This document shows positions 49,198 to 61,820 of a stretch of DNA of 64,000 nt, in pieces. The notes under the pieces were generated by a model. The model made no database searches and was not told where the DNA came from. It saw nothing but the letters and a program-made list of their open reading frames with translations. Both the position numbers and the translations under genes were made by a program. Position 1 is the first letter of the stretch. Every line of letters starts with the position of its first letter. Source of the DNA: Aldrovandia affinis (lineage: Eukaryota > Chordata > Actinopteri > Notacanthiformes > Halosauridae); NCBI GenBank assembly GCA_029706075.1, contig JAINUG010000005.1:8401501-8465500 (forward strand), given 5' to 3'.

Positions 49198-49287
49198 ACC
49201 CATATACAAGAATGGATCCCAGAGGAATGGTAAATTTGGTTACACTAGAATCAACGAAGAAGCGCAACCAGAGATAGTATACGGCAG
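49198..49287 (+). other. Candidate 90-base exon, unidentified
   Basis: A pyrimidine-rich stretch ends TCTCCCTTTATAG directly before this block, and GTAAAT follows it at 49288, so both splice signals are good. In one frame (phase 2 at both ends) it is open for 29 codons and reads PIYKNGSQRNGKFGYTRINE, then EAQPEIVYG. Codon use looks protein-like. I do not recognise the protein, and no companion exon with matching phase was found within several kb. It could be an isolated exon, an exon of a gene extending outside the window, a transposed fragment, or chance. Confidence 0.25.
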
Positions 49288-49987
49288 GTAAATATTTAGA
49301 GTTTATGGTATTTTTGCATTAAAAGAGCCATTATTGAAACATAAAATGGAAGAACACCTCTGAATTGCTGCCAAGGATTTACATATTTGAAGTGCCATAT
49401 GAACACTCCATTAAAAGTAAGGAGAGTTGTATTATCTTTCATTTTTAATTGACTGTCACAGTTCTGCATCTACATAGTCATTCCATAGAAGACGGATAGG
49501 CAGTTTCACTGTCTTTATCATGAAGCTAATGCCACTCTCAGATGAATGACAGTAATTATACTGAAGGAAGGTGACTTATTTAAGCATTGCCTTGCCTTCT
49601 CCGGAGCGCTGCACTAGGTCACTACCATATAACATGATTAAATAAGCTCCAAGCAGAACTCCAGTCACCTCAATGAGAATGGTATTATCTCACCGCAGTC
49701 TTGAACTCACACATATCAAAGTCAAGGTAAACACCAGATGCCATTTCCTCTTTGCCATTAGTTCATTCCTGTTCAACTTTCATCAAGTGCAGTAGAGGGC
49801 ATTGTGGAAATGCTGTAGCCCTGCATTACATATTCGCATTACACAGTGCAATTGTGCCTTATAATTTTGGCTTATAATTGTGGCTTATCATTTTGGTCAC
49901 ATCTGTGATATTATTATGGTTAGTAAAATGGTTATCCCTTTTCCGTTGTGAAATAACACTACTCACAATATACTTTTTACTTTAATT
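49288..49987. other. Gene-free unique sequence
   Basis: The patch 49540-49740 is complex (ATGATTAAATAAGCTCCAAG near 49634) but weaker than the other candidate elements. Nothing else seen. Confidence 0.28.
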
Positions 49988-50053
49988 CTGTATTATTATT
50001 ATTATTATTATTATTATTGTTATTATTATTATTATTACTATTATTATTATTAT
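49988..50053. repeat. (TTA)n microsatellite
   Basis: About 20 TTA/ATT units with two interruptions. Confidence 0.96.
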
Positions 50054-50769
50054 GTCTTTGTGTTGTTATTACAGACATTATCATTTGCCCCACAACGTTT
50101 TAGGTTTACTCTAAAATATGGCCACAAGGCTCTGATATCAGTAATACTAAAGTGTTACTGCAGATTTTTATCATACGTTTTGCCCTGTTGTATGTTTGTG
50201 GAATGCAGCAGTGTAGGCCTGGACTGTAATTCTCCACTGTACTGTTGCTGCTTTGTGTTAACATTTTGAGAGGGATATTGATTAAAGTATGATAAGAGGC
50301 CGTCCTGCTACATTCCCCAGAGCAGAACAGAGTTTCTGCGGGTATGATTAAACATACTCCGCTGTAGGTCTTGCATTACTAAGAGCAACCAGAAAAAAGC
50401 GCTCCCCCGAAGCCACACTGTATTTACAGGATACAACCATTTGCAAGAAAACCATACCCCTTTAAACCATTTCTCCAAAACCTATTTCAGGAAAACTATA
50501 CTCAAAATACCAGACATAGGACTTGCACACAACAGTCCTGAAAAATGTTCAATGAGTTGAGTAATTATGATGACTGTGACTGTACTGAAAAGTCGTGGTT
50601 CATATCTAGAGTTGCTCATTTTAAGTACTTGTGTGTCACAGGGTGTGCTGCAGCCCACCCAGCTCCTCACTGGTTCAGGAAGTGTTTTTGTTTGTTCCGC
50701 CACTCTTGTGCTACATGTCATTTTCTTGAATAAATCGCAGTGCAGCTGCAGCCCCGAGAGGTGTGGAGA
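50054..50769. other. Gene-free sequence
   Basis: Nothing recognised. Short overlapping frames on both strands near 50545-50770 have no domain. Confidence 0.3.
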
Positions 50770-50832
50770 GTAAAGGAGAGGAAGAGTGAGAGAGGAGAGG
50801 AGAGGAGAGGACAGGAGAGGAGAGGAGAGGGC
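50770..50832. repeat. GGAGA-type short tandem repeat
   Basis: GAGAGGAGAG units repeated about ten times. The Ser/Leu/Pro-rich minus-strand frames across it are compositional artefacts. Confidence 0.9.
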
Positions 50833-52619
50833 AGCACACAAAGTCTGGCGCAGCTGTGAATATCAACAGGCCTGGCCAGTGATAAAGAGTGCGGAAAGAC
50901 GCTTGCATCCACGTCCACACTGCTAACCCCCCGACGAGCTTCTGCACGCATAAAATAAAAACATAAAAAATTACACCCCAATACACACCCCGAGACATAA
51001 TCCTGTATTCTTTGGCTGAAGCAATTTTGAATATTTATTTCTGGATTTCAATGTATCATCAATTTTTTATTATTTGTGTTTACGGGTCTGCTATAAAACA
51101 CCCCCGTAGCCAGACCTTTCTTCTCCAATGTCATTCATTTGCCACATAAGGCAGCAAGCCGTTCCCCTCTCTCCTCCGTAATGGCAGCCCTTAAATAGCC
51201 ATTTCCCGGCATGGCATGGAGAGAGAGGAACATGTTTATTTGTGCGTCTGCACATGCTTCTCCGGCGCTTCTCCCCGCTCCAGTCGCCTGGACTGCTGGC
51301 TGGAGGAATGATTCATGGGCCTGACAGATGCCTGATGCAGCTGGATCCGTCCTTGATCATCCCCAAAGCCTGGACAGCACTGTCATTCACCATTGCCCAA
51401 ATTATCTCTGTATTGACTGCAGAACCTTCTGTGACAGCGCTGTAATGGCTAATTACCCAGGATGCTTTGGGTACTTTTAAACCCCAGAGTGTTCTCCTTC
51501 TCCTCGCCATCGCTGCCGCCACGGTCGCTGCGAGGGGGCACCTCTTCTCCCAGTGTCTCGCATGCACGCGCGCCCAGAGCGAGCACAGGCTCTTCCGAGG
51601 AGGAAGGAGAATATTCCAGACAAAAGAATGGACGGCATCATCCTTTTTCCTGAGACATTATGCAGTGATTTTCCAGCTACAAAATATTTCTCCAGTGGCC
51701 TCACTGGGACCTGGTGAGCTGTCGTTTCCAGCAGCTCTCAAAAAAAAGAAAAAAGATTTACACATAAATTACCATTTTCTATTTGTCTGTCATCTATCCA
51801 GTTACTGTGCCGAGTGGTTTCTTGGGATATCTCCGGATTTGTCGGGGAGACTTCTTGCTTCCACATATCGAGTATCGTTTAGAAATAGTAAATTATCCAG
51901 GTTTTTTTTTTTTTTGTATAACCCCAAAAGTGCAATATATTAACCAAATACAGGACTGACTGCTATTTGTGTAAGATTCAGATTTGTGATTTCTCACAAT
52001 TTTTTTTTGCCTGCTACACTCTATTATTTGTTAATGCTTCTAAATGCTGCCATTTTTGTGGTTATTCCAGAATGTATGAATTCCACAGCTATATTGCATA
52101 CCAAGTTTCGAGTTTATTTGGAAATACACATGCGCACACATACAAACATTTATAAAAATGTGAACATTATATTAAAATATATACAATCATACACAGTAAA
52201 TGTTTTGCATGCAGTTTTATGCATTTTGTATAATAGGGTATAATAGAGTCTTATTTCCTTATGGGAGAAACCTGGTGCATCAGTCGTCAGTATGGCTACA
52301 GCAGACCTCTAATGGGCAGCAAATGAAAAACAATGAAAATTAATTTTTACCTTTCTTTCTTTTTTTTGCATGGCATCTGCTCTCTTTTAGGGAAATGTTG
52401 GTTTTAGGAAATAAATAGAATTACATTTTAAAGAGAGACAGGGGCAGCGAGAGAGCACGGACGAAAGACAGAGGAAGGGAGCGAGAGAGACAGAGAAAGA
52501 GGGGGAGAGAGTAAAAAAAAGAAGAGGAAGATGAGGGAATAGAGGGTACAAAATCCCATTCTGACTGTTAGGGAAGATGATGAGGTCCCTAGAGGATGGA
52601 CGGAGCAGAGAGGGAGCAG
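50833..52619. promoter_or_regulatory. Gene-free region with a candidate element at about 51160-51480
   Basis: The block 51160-51480 is complex and repeat-free (CTTAAATAGCCATTTCCCGG near 51190, GTAATGGCTAATTACCCAGG near 51442). 51700-52400 is AT-rich and 52430-52540 is a purine-rich GA tract. A 158-codon frame at 51467-51943 is not protein-like. Confidence 0.3.
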
Positions 52620-53110
52620 CTTTTCCACATAAAGAATATAGTAATTTGCCACATCCTGTCCAGGCCCTGCTTGAAAGCCACTCCAGACTTAATTACCAGG
52701 ATAACAAAGCCCTCCTCCCTCATACTCCCGGAATCGACATGTTCTGCCCCTCTCCGTCGCCGCGGCGCGACGAAGAGGACCCCAGGAATCCAGATGGATC
52801 GCCGTCCCATCAGTGCGCTGAGGGCAGATTAATGGTCCCCATAGCGCCCGATTGATCAGAAATGACAACGAATAAAGGGCTGATGGCCTAAGGAGTAGAA
52901 CCTCACACAGGTCGCCAGCCCCCAACCTTGAGGGGTTCACCTGCCCAAATCAGCGACCTGACAGCTCTTACTACGCCCCGGACACAATTAAACATTTTAA
53001 AAACAATTGTGCTTCTGCCCGGCCTAATTGATATAGAGCTCGTTGAGACCTTCTCCTCACATACATTACCGATGATTTAGCTGGTCTAATCATAGCTGTA
53101 AAAAATGCAG
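52620..53110. promoter_or_regulatory. Candidate conserved non-coding element (long)
   Basis: About 490 bases of dense non-repetitive text. Examples are GACTTAATTACCAGGATAAC near 52686, GCAGATTAATGGTCCCCATA near 52824, ACACAATTAAACATTTTAAA near 52981, CGGCCTAATTGATATAGAGC near 53020 and GCTGGTCTAATCATAGCTG near 53080. It stops about 30 bases before a hAT MITE. One of the three best enhancer-like candidates. Confidence 0.42.
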
Positions 53111-53139
53111 AGAAACGGTCAAGGACATTATGTGGAAGT

Positions 53140-53440
53140 CAGTGGTGATTTTAGACCCTATTTATGGGGGCTTTAGCCTCCCTGTCATTCATCTCAGCAC
53201 CCCTGAACATCTTCAGTCATTATTTTCAAAAATAATTTTTACTTAATATCTATTTTTAAAAATACGACGGATAGACAGTGGTATTTCAATTTTGAGAGCA
53301 ACCACCATTGTGCTGTTTTTGTTTTGGGGAATGTAACAGTAAATTAATTAAAAATGTAGGCTTGTGCTTTGCATGTGTACATCTCTCATTCTCATTGGGG
53401 GCTGAGCCCCCCTAAAGGTCAAATCCTAGAATCGCCCCTG
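53140..53440. mobile_element. hAT-type MITE with intact 8-base target duplication
   Basis: 301 bases flanked by GTGGAAGT on both sides (53132-53139 and 53441-53448). The ends CAGTGGTGATTTTAGACC and a partner ending CCTAGAATCGCCCCTG are imperfect inverted repeats of the CAGGGGCGATTCTAGG kind seen in fish hAT elements. A GGGGGCTTTAGCCTCC word near the left end has a counterpart GGGGGCTGAGCCCCCC near the right. No coding capacity, so it would have needed a transposase supplied by another hAT element. Confidence 0.9.
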
Positions 53441-53448
53441 GTGGAAGT

Positions 53449-53947
53449 TAACAGGGTGGCTGGATGAGTGATTTCTTGTTGCCGTTAATATTGGAGGGTG
53501 TTGCCTGTCATGTAAAGAAATTGTACAGTATAATATTTTTTTATATTTCGGCTCCAACAACCTTATAACTGCAGACACATTTGTGCAATGTTCTCAAAAC
53601 AATTTAAAACATTAAAAGTAAATTACATTGCATGATAATTACTAGAAATGTTTTTGTTTTTTTGCAATATATCGGCAACGCAAATAGAGACATTTATAGA
53701 TCCAGGAGGGTGTCATCAAACATGCACAACCTGTTGGATAATTTCCATTGTAAGTGCTCAGGACAGAATGCAGAGAAACTCTGAACATCTCTTCCGATTC
53801 TACGGCGCCTTACTTTGGGATTCTTATTTGTGTGGGTTGGTGCATATGCATGTACACAGTAGATTGTGACTCCACAGTAAGGAGAAATAACAGTTGGAGG
53901 AATCAGCCCTGAGTGCTGCACTGTGACTTACTGCATCGTGGGTGTAG
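53449..53947. other. Gene-free sequence
   Basis: AT-rich, nothing recognised. Confidence 0.3.
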
Positions 53948-54012
53948 GGCTGAAGACTTAGGGTGTAGGGTGCATGGTGTAGGGCGTAGGGTGCAGGGTG
54001 TAGGGTGTAAAG
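53948..54012. repeat. Short GGGTGTAGGGTGCA-type tandem repeat
   Basis: About nine units of 7 bases (GGGTGTA and variants such as GGGCGTA, GGGTGCA), a G-rich array resembling a degenerate telomere-like repeat only by chance of composition. Confidence 0.85.
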
Positions 54013-57000
54013 GGATGCACACTAAGGGATGCGCCAAGGGATCCCACAGAAGGCAGACCTGTGCATTCCAGCCACCACTTCCCGCAGAAGAGGACAGGGG
54101 CATCTGGAGGAGGAGATGGGGTCAATGGATGGAGGGGGTTCTTTTCCAGGGCCGCCTGTCTACTGTTGATGAATCCTGCCACAGAGAAAGTGGGGCCAAG
54201 GGCCATCAAAAACAGAGGAAGGAAAATGCTCCATAAAGACCTGCCACAGGAGCCGTCCCATAGACGGCATGATACCATCACTCTCAAAATAAAACACAAA
54301 GCAAATAAACTTAAAGCAGCACCAAAATACAAAAATACAAATAAAATTGGAAAATAAAACAACAATAACCTTGACAATACAAAAGTATTGTCATATAATA
54401 ATAGTAATAAAGATAATAGCACAAGCATTAGTGGTTATATTACTGTGGTGTATGCCGTAAGGGTATATTAGTGTGTATGTACACATGACAGTGGTCAAAC
54501 AAGGTGGTGCAGCATATTATGTAAAGCTATGTGTTGGAGATTTCTCACTGCCTTCTGTAGCCTTTTAGGAACTTTCTTTCATAGAGGACTGCATTAGTTA
54601 TGTCCAATTTGCACCACAAAAGGTGCAAATCAAATTATCTTAATTTCTAACATAAGATTAAGATAAGGTTTTCATTGTTGAATCTTCCTCTTCTTCTCAC
54701 TTCATGAACTAATTTGGTGTGCATTGAAAATGAGCTGAATTCAATTTAACCACATAAAAAAATAGTTTACTGCCAAATGTGGTTTCTGCATGCTTGCTTG
54801 CCACTTCTGTTTGTGGGAACAGAAACTTGTCCAAAAACCATGTCCAAACAGTTTTGCCAATGTATTTTTCAAAGATGTTTTCACATTTTCATAATAACAT
54901 AGTGCATCTAACAAGATAAAAGGCCTGTATGATATTCCAGTGTTTTATTACGGTGTCTGTTTGTCTGGCCAACAAAACACCATTCTGCTGTTCATAGTGG
55001 ATTTAGCACACAGGCCTGTTTAGCAAACAGCTATTACCCGCTAGGAAGCAGGAAATACTCTTAATCCTATGGCACAGGAACCCTGTGTTGACATCAGATG
55101 AGGGGTGGGAACGCCCATGCCTAAACATTTCCATATGTTTGTAAAATGTGGAAAAAACCGAGGTGTTGAAAATTTGGCAAAGCCAGTGTTAAATGAGATG
55201 AGGAGTGACAGTTTACATATCCAGCCACAATTAACACGTTGATGGCGTTTCGCCGGGCTCCTCGCAGTGATAATGCTGTTGTCAAATCTGTTTAGCGCAC
55301 CAAATCTCCTGGAGCCTTCAGCTAGACTGCAAGCTTTTGACAGATTGAAGGTTCAGAGATAGGCTATCATGACAGATGGAAGCTGGCATCGATGTTCAGC
55401 TTTCGCCAATCACAGGGGACCTGCCCCCCTTTATTCTGTGGGGCGCAGCTCCGCAACCTCCCCCTCCTCAACCCCCCTTCTGATGGGAGCGGGGGATGGC
55501 ATTGTTAAGTAGTGCATCTGTGAGACTTAGACTCCTCTGATGAAAGCATAAGGCAAAGAGCTCTCTGAAGCAAAAGACAGCCACTGCTGTAAGCGCATTT
55601 CAGATATGATGGCTAGGCCAGCTCCTGGGAATCGAGGGAAAAGTTTGAAACACTTTGAACGGCGAAAGCACCCCGGAGGAGAACAGAGGGATGGCGGTGT
55701 CGTGCGTAAACTCAATCAAAGCCGGCGCAACCGCCTACCATAAACCACGCAATATTTGTCCACTGAGTTGGCGTTACACAGGGAAGAAAAATACCCATAT
55801 ATTAAACGGTTGAGTGAAAAAATATGCCACGTTCACTCACAATCAATGTTGATGTAAAGTTTTGACCGCCCAATTGATAACAAACGGCGGCATTGAGTCG
55901 GACTGCTGAGAGCGACGTTTGTTAATTAGTGTAGCCAAAGCCAAATTTGACACAAACTGTATGCTTGTTATTACAGCCTAAATTCATATTATTTAAAAAG
56001 AAATTGGGTATAAAACTCTACATAAATCGGTATAATTGCCCTTAATGAGTTCCATTTGAGTGTGTGGTACTGGGTGAACTCATTAGAGTTGCACTGGTTG
56101 TAATCAGACAGACAAATACAGATTGTTCCCACCTCAGGAACCATACTACACGAGAAAAAAGAACACACCAGGGCTTTTGAAGCAGAAATAAACGTGCATA
56201 TTATGAGCCATTTTCCCATGGACTTATAATATCATGAGTGTTAATGATAGCTATAATGACAATTCAAGCCATCCCCATTCACAGTAGGTCCATCGCTTAA
56301 GAAGCAAGCCCTCATATAGAAGCTGAAATGTCAGACGTTTTCACTGGAGATGCAAACACATCTGACTCTGCTGATTCAAAGTCCATGCTACAGGTACAAT
56401 AAAGAACAACCATGAAACCTGCGAAACAGAAAATAAGCAACGGCATGTCAGAAAATATCAAATATACAATCCTAAGACTATTTTAAGACTTACTTACAAT
56501 TTAATCGGACAATGCGCCTTTGCGATAATGGCGTTGGACTCTGAAAACACCCTTGGCCTTCGTTGTTTTTTGGTGGTGGCACTAAGTTGCTGTTTGGCCT
56601 CTCTCTCTCTCTCCCTGTTTAAGTGAATACATTGTTGATTCGGAGCCATCATGTTGAGGTTTGAGGTCACCCTGTCTCAGGCTTGGCTAGTTAGCAGCAG
56701 CCCACCTGACGGCCCAGAGGAAATCACAGCGGAGGAGCTCACAGGAGAGGGCCTGACAGCCAAGCCCTGCACAGGTGAGGCAGGAGAGGGGTGCAGCGTG
56801 CTCCGACAGGAAGGAGGGGGGTGCGGCGGAAGGACATAAATAATGGGGGGGTGGGGGTCCGGCAGCACATGAATGGGGGTGAGGGGCCTGAGGTGTGAGT
56901 GAGAAAAGAATGAGGGGGGGGGGGCACTGTGTGAATTAGAGGTGGATGAAATGAGAAGTGTCCAGCACACAGACCATAGGGAAAGAGGGGCAGGTGTGAG

Positions 57001-57044
57001 AGGGGTGCTTTTTTTATTTTGGCTACTATGGCTAACCCTCCTCT
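54013..57044. promoter_or_regulatory. Gene-free region with candidate elements at about 55180-55420 and 55490-55760
   Basis: The block 55180-55420 has CCACAATTAACACGTTGATG near 55226, GCGTTTCGCCGGGCTCCTCG near 55244 and GCAGTGATAATGCTGTTGTC near 55264. The block 55490-55760 is also complex. 56800-56930 is G-rich with two G-runs. Frames of 144-156 codons near 53958-54428 and 56677-57111 on the minus strand are Pro/Leu/Ser-rich composition artefacts. Confidence 0.33.
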
Positions 57045-57180
57045 GGATTATAATAATAATAATAATAAACTTCATTTCCATAGCACATTTCATACATAAA
57101 ATACAGCTCAAAGTGCTTTACACAAACAAAAACTTAAAAAAGACAATGTCAAATTAAAAGATATTTTTTAAAATGTAAGA
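57045..57180 (+). repeat. Teleost interspersed repeat beginning in (AAT)n
   Basis: About eight AAT units lead into ACTTCATTTCCATAGCACAT, then CAGCTCAAAGTGCTTTACAC. This AAT-plus-CATAGCACxTTTCATACA text followed by AAAGTGCTTTACA recurs in many fish genomes. Class unknown. Confidence 0.5.
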
Positions 57181-59283
57181 ATATAAAATAAAAGATATAG
57201 ATTAAATGAAAACATGTAACATAGAACAGAGCAAGATTGAAAATAAATAGGTGAATAAACTAATTAATAAAATGAAATAAAAACAGTGCTAACACAAAAC
57301 GAATTTATCACAACTGTCCAATACATTTACTGAAGAACAAATGCCAGCCTAATTCTACACAATTGGCCTGTCCTATTGGACTGTATTTCCTATTGGAGTC
57401 TATCAGTGGTTTCACTTCCCCAAGAACAAGAGAACATTTCCTGCTCCAGTCCTGTCCAGTCAGAATCACATTCTAACAGCAAATATGAGAAGAAAAAGTG
57501 TCATTTCTATACATATTGATAAGACATTGTATGGGGTCACAGAGACTATATGAAGTATTTGACCTTTTAACAACTGAAATAAAGTGTAGAGGTAGGATAA
57601 GGGCCTACATCAAGCCTAGCAGTATATAGCAGTTAGCTGGTGAATGAGAGTAGAATAACTATATTTTTATATCTCGGCCTCCCTGTAGTTCTCTCCTGGT
57701 TTGAGAGCGAGTACTTTCTTGAACTCTTAACATTTGAAAAGACAAAAAAATCTAATGTCAAATGCCCCCTCTCATCGATGATACCTCTTTGAGAATCGAA
57801 TGTAACACGTCGCATGGCATGTCTGTACATGCACTGTGATCAAACACAACACGTAAAAAACAGCAGACATTTCCAGTTCATAGAAAGCTCTCAGTCCCTC
57901 CAGAGAGTCTGTTTCATCCCTATGATGGCCAATAATAGCCCATTGTAGTCAAATGAGAGGCATCACATTCCCCCTCCACTCTCTGACTGAATGAGGACAC
58001 ATTATTTACAGAGAGGAGACAGCAGTAATGCAGAGTCTCCCTTTGCCGATGCAGGAAAGTGCTGACCAAGAATGGACCACTTTCCTGGCATAATCGCAGT
58101 TTTTTTTCCTGCAAGGAGATGTTATGCTTGCTTATATTTATAGTTGCGTTTAGAGACATCCAACAACGTGATGGTCCTTTGCTGCACCACCTAAAAAAAC
58201 ACACTTTCCGCATGTTCTACTTCGAGCAGGGTGCCCAGATCCGATCGGTGAATGCAGGGAAACCAGTGGTAATGGCCTCTTTTTTTTTGTTCTCGCTGAA
58301 CACAGAAATTGTCACTTGACTTTAAAATCAGTCCAATCCACATGGACAGGATTCAGAGTAAACATTTACCCTCTTTAAAAACAAACAAAAAAACAGCGGC
58401 CCAATAAAACAGGTTTATGCGTCATTCTATTTTAGCTGCCTTATTTCTCCTTGTTTTGCTCCTTACTTTTCCTCCCAAAATGGGCAACAGCTGCTAATAT
58501 TACCAGGTTTGTAATGTCTAATCAGTGGATAATTAGCAGGCAGACTGAATTTCAGTCAATTTATATCATCATAATCACCCTGCTTCCACATTCAAGCAAT
58601 TTCAAACAAAATGAAAACTAAAAATGATGCTCTCTTGTAGTGAAAAAAGCCAGTAACTGGGACAGACTTCATTATGGATTACTTTAACTGGTATCACTTT
58701 TCAGTTGTAATGTGCCCAGGCACCCATAACAAATAGCATAATCATTAAGCACATTGCACTTAACATCATTGCATAGGCCATTAATAACTCCTTATGTAAT
58801 TGAAATGCATATATGATACATAAAATTAATAATTTATGTCTTTTTCCAAAAAAAAAAAAAAAAAAAGAGGTTCCCCACTCATATGAAAAAAGTCAATTTT
58901 GGTAACTTTTCATGAAACATTTATGTGTTCTTTGTGCTGTTTATTTAACAACATTGCTGCAAATACATCATCTCAAAAGCTAAGCGATATCCCTAACAAT
59001 AAGTAGATCCAATTATGTTTTCAGTTATGAGCAAAAGCAAGGTTATATGCACATATTCAACACCATTATTTCCCTTCCCTTCAGAGTAAACTACATTCCA
59101 GGCACCATGTAATAGAATAGTATGTTGATTCTTGAGAGTCAAGATGTAAATAGCTTACTGGAAACACTTTACATTTGAGGGGTCTTATGTAGACATACCA
59201 GTACAAAACATCATAAATACACATAATGGAATTCATAATTATTAACATTCACAGCTGCTTATTACCACTGATGTCTGAGGTCA
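57181..59283. other. Gene-free sequence
   Basis: 58030-58560 is moderately complex (GGATAATTAGCAGGCAGACT near 58527). A poly-A run lies at 58849-58866. Nothing else could be named. Confidence 0.3.
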
Positions 59284-59985
<702 letters not shown>

Positions 59986-60994
59986 TGTCACGGTTCCACA
60001 TATTCATGCCATGTTTTATGTGTTATTTATGTCATGTTTCATTTCATGTCATGTCTTGATTCGGTTTTCATGTTACGTTTCTGTTCATGTTTTAAGCATA
60101 CACTTTTTCATGTATTTTCCGCAAATCTTGCGTTCATGCTTTTTCTCTCTCTCGCTGTCGCTCACGCTTCCTCATTGTTTCTAACCCCTTGTCTGATTTA
60201 CTAATTTACTAACAATTAGATAGGTTTATTGTTTCTGCTAGCACGATTGGCAACTCTAATTGCCGACATGCTGGAGATTTACTAATTACTAACTCACTAA
60301 CCATGTGTATTCATGTTTCCTTTCGTTTCTAGTTCATGTCTAATTTACTAATCTACTAACGCTAGGTCAGGATAGGATCATTACTAACAACGACTAATTA
60401 TCTTGTTACCTTGTCACGCTTTGCTCAGCTGTTTTCTGTTTTGCTCTGTTCTCAAGCTAAGTGTCTGCACCTGTCTACACCTCCATATAAGCTCAGTGTT
60501 TTTGTCACGTCCTTGCAAAATTGTTGCCTATATTTCTATAGCACTTTTGAGCACTTTTCCAAGTCTGATTTCTTTGTTACGATCCAAGCCTGTTTTCTGA
60601 CCATTGTTACTACCTGCCGTTTTGTTACCACTGCCTGTTTTGTACCACAAGTTTTTGCCTGCTGTCTTTTGTGCCTTTGCCCCGCGGAGCAGACTTCGGT
60701 CTTGACTCTTGCACCGTCCCTCACAACGAGCCTGCCTACCGTTCTCCTGTACCTCTACACCGCTGACAGCTACTCTGGTTTGTTTTGGATTTTGCATGGT
60801 TTACCGAGTTCGAGACTGCCTTCTCCCTCGGTACTATACTTTGGTTATTGGCTTGATTTTTTGGTTATCGAACTTTGCTTTTGTTTTGACTACATCTCCT
60901 GAACATTCCTCTAATAAAGCCCTTGCGGGTCTTTATTTTATGTCATTGTTTCTGAGTCGTGCATTTCGGGTCCAACCCTCACGTACCCGTCTCA
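59986..60994 (+). repeat. 5' LTR of the Ty3/Gypsy fossil
   Basis: About 1,009 bases. The left edge is fixed by the break in the Tc1-like sequence. The right edge is placed at CGTCTCA just before the gag leader and could be off by some bases. It contains repeated TTACTAATTTACTAA-type words and AATAAAGCCCTTGCGGG near the poly(A) site. Confidence 0.8.
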
Positions 60995-61010
60995 GAGCAA
61001 TTTCCCCAAC

Positions 61011-61820
61011 ATGGACCCGGCTGACTCAACCACCATGTTCCACGCTCTCCAGCAACAAGGCGCCATCGTTCAGCAGCATGCCCAGGGGATCTCCGACCTT
61101 CGCCAGGAGATGAGGGAGCTGTGCGCTGAGATGAGGAGACTCACCATCGCGGTTCAGCTACGCCTCATGGAACTACCTGCTAAGCCGCCTGCACCTCCAC
61201 CTTCCAACCCCACGGGAATCTGGCAATTCCGGGAGCCACAACAACCCAACAACCCCCCGGAGAGATTCGGCGGAGAACCGGAGAGATGCAAGGCGTTCTT
61301 TCTACAGTGTGACTTTGTGTTCCGGCAGCAACCGCAGACCTATCACAATGACGAGCGCCGGATTGGCTACGTGATGGGGATGCTCAAGGGGAGAGCCTTG
61401 GACTGGGCAACTGCTGTGTGGTTTGGGGGTTCACTCCCTTCTCGTTATGCGGCCTTCGCCGAGGAGATCCGTAAAGTCTTCCAGCACGCATCCAGCGACC
61501 AAGAACTATCCAAGCGTCTGATCGCCCTTCGCCAAGGCAAGAAAAGCGCCGCGGACCATTCGATTGACTTCCGCACCATCGCTGCTGCTACCCACTGGAA
61601 TGATGCGGCTCTAGCGGACCTGTTCCTGGCCAGTCTTAACGAGGTACTCCAGGACGAGTTGGCACATCAGGAACCGATCACTCAGCTCGACCCACTCGTC
61701 CGTGCCGCTATTCGTTTGGACAACCGTTCCAGACAACGCCGGACCGAGAGACCGGTCCCTGCATCGATTACAGGGAACTCAACAACATCACGGTCAAGAA
61801 CAAGTACCCACTGCCTTTGA
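61011..61820 (+). pseudogene. gag part of the Ty3/Gypsy fossil
   Basis: A 269-codon frame, with a short coiled-coil-like N-terminus (LRQEMRELCAEMRRL) and a Pro-rich spacer. Then comes the retrotransposon Gag capsid-like domain, with PERFGGEPERCKAFFLQCDF and GRALDWATAVW. No zinc knuckle is visible. Confidence 0.85.

Noticed and set aside
51467-51943. 158-codon frame as a gene
   Set aside because: It crosses poly-Lys and poly-Phe tracts from A and T runs, and nothing in it resembles a protein family.
53948-54012. Interstitial telomere repeat
   Set aside because: Units are GGGTGTA/GGGTGCA variants, not TTAGGG, so it is taken as a short G-rich minisatellite.
53958-54428. 156-codon minus-strand frame as a gene
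   Set aside because: Leu/Pro/His-rich product of a short tandem repeat and T-rich sequence.
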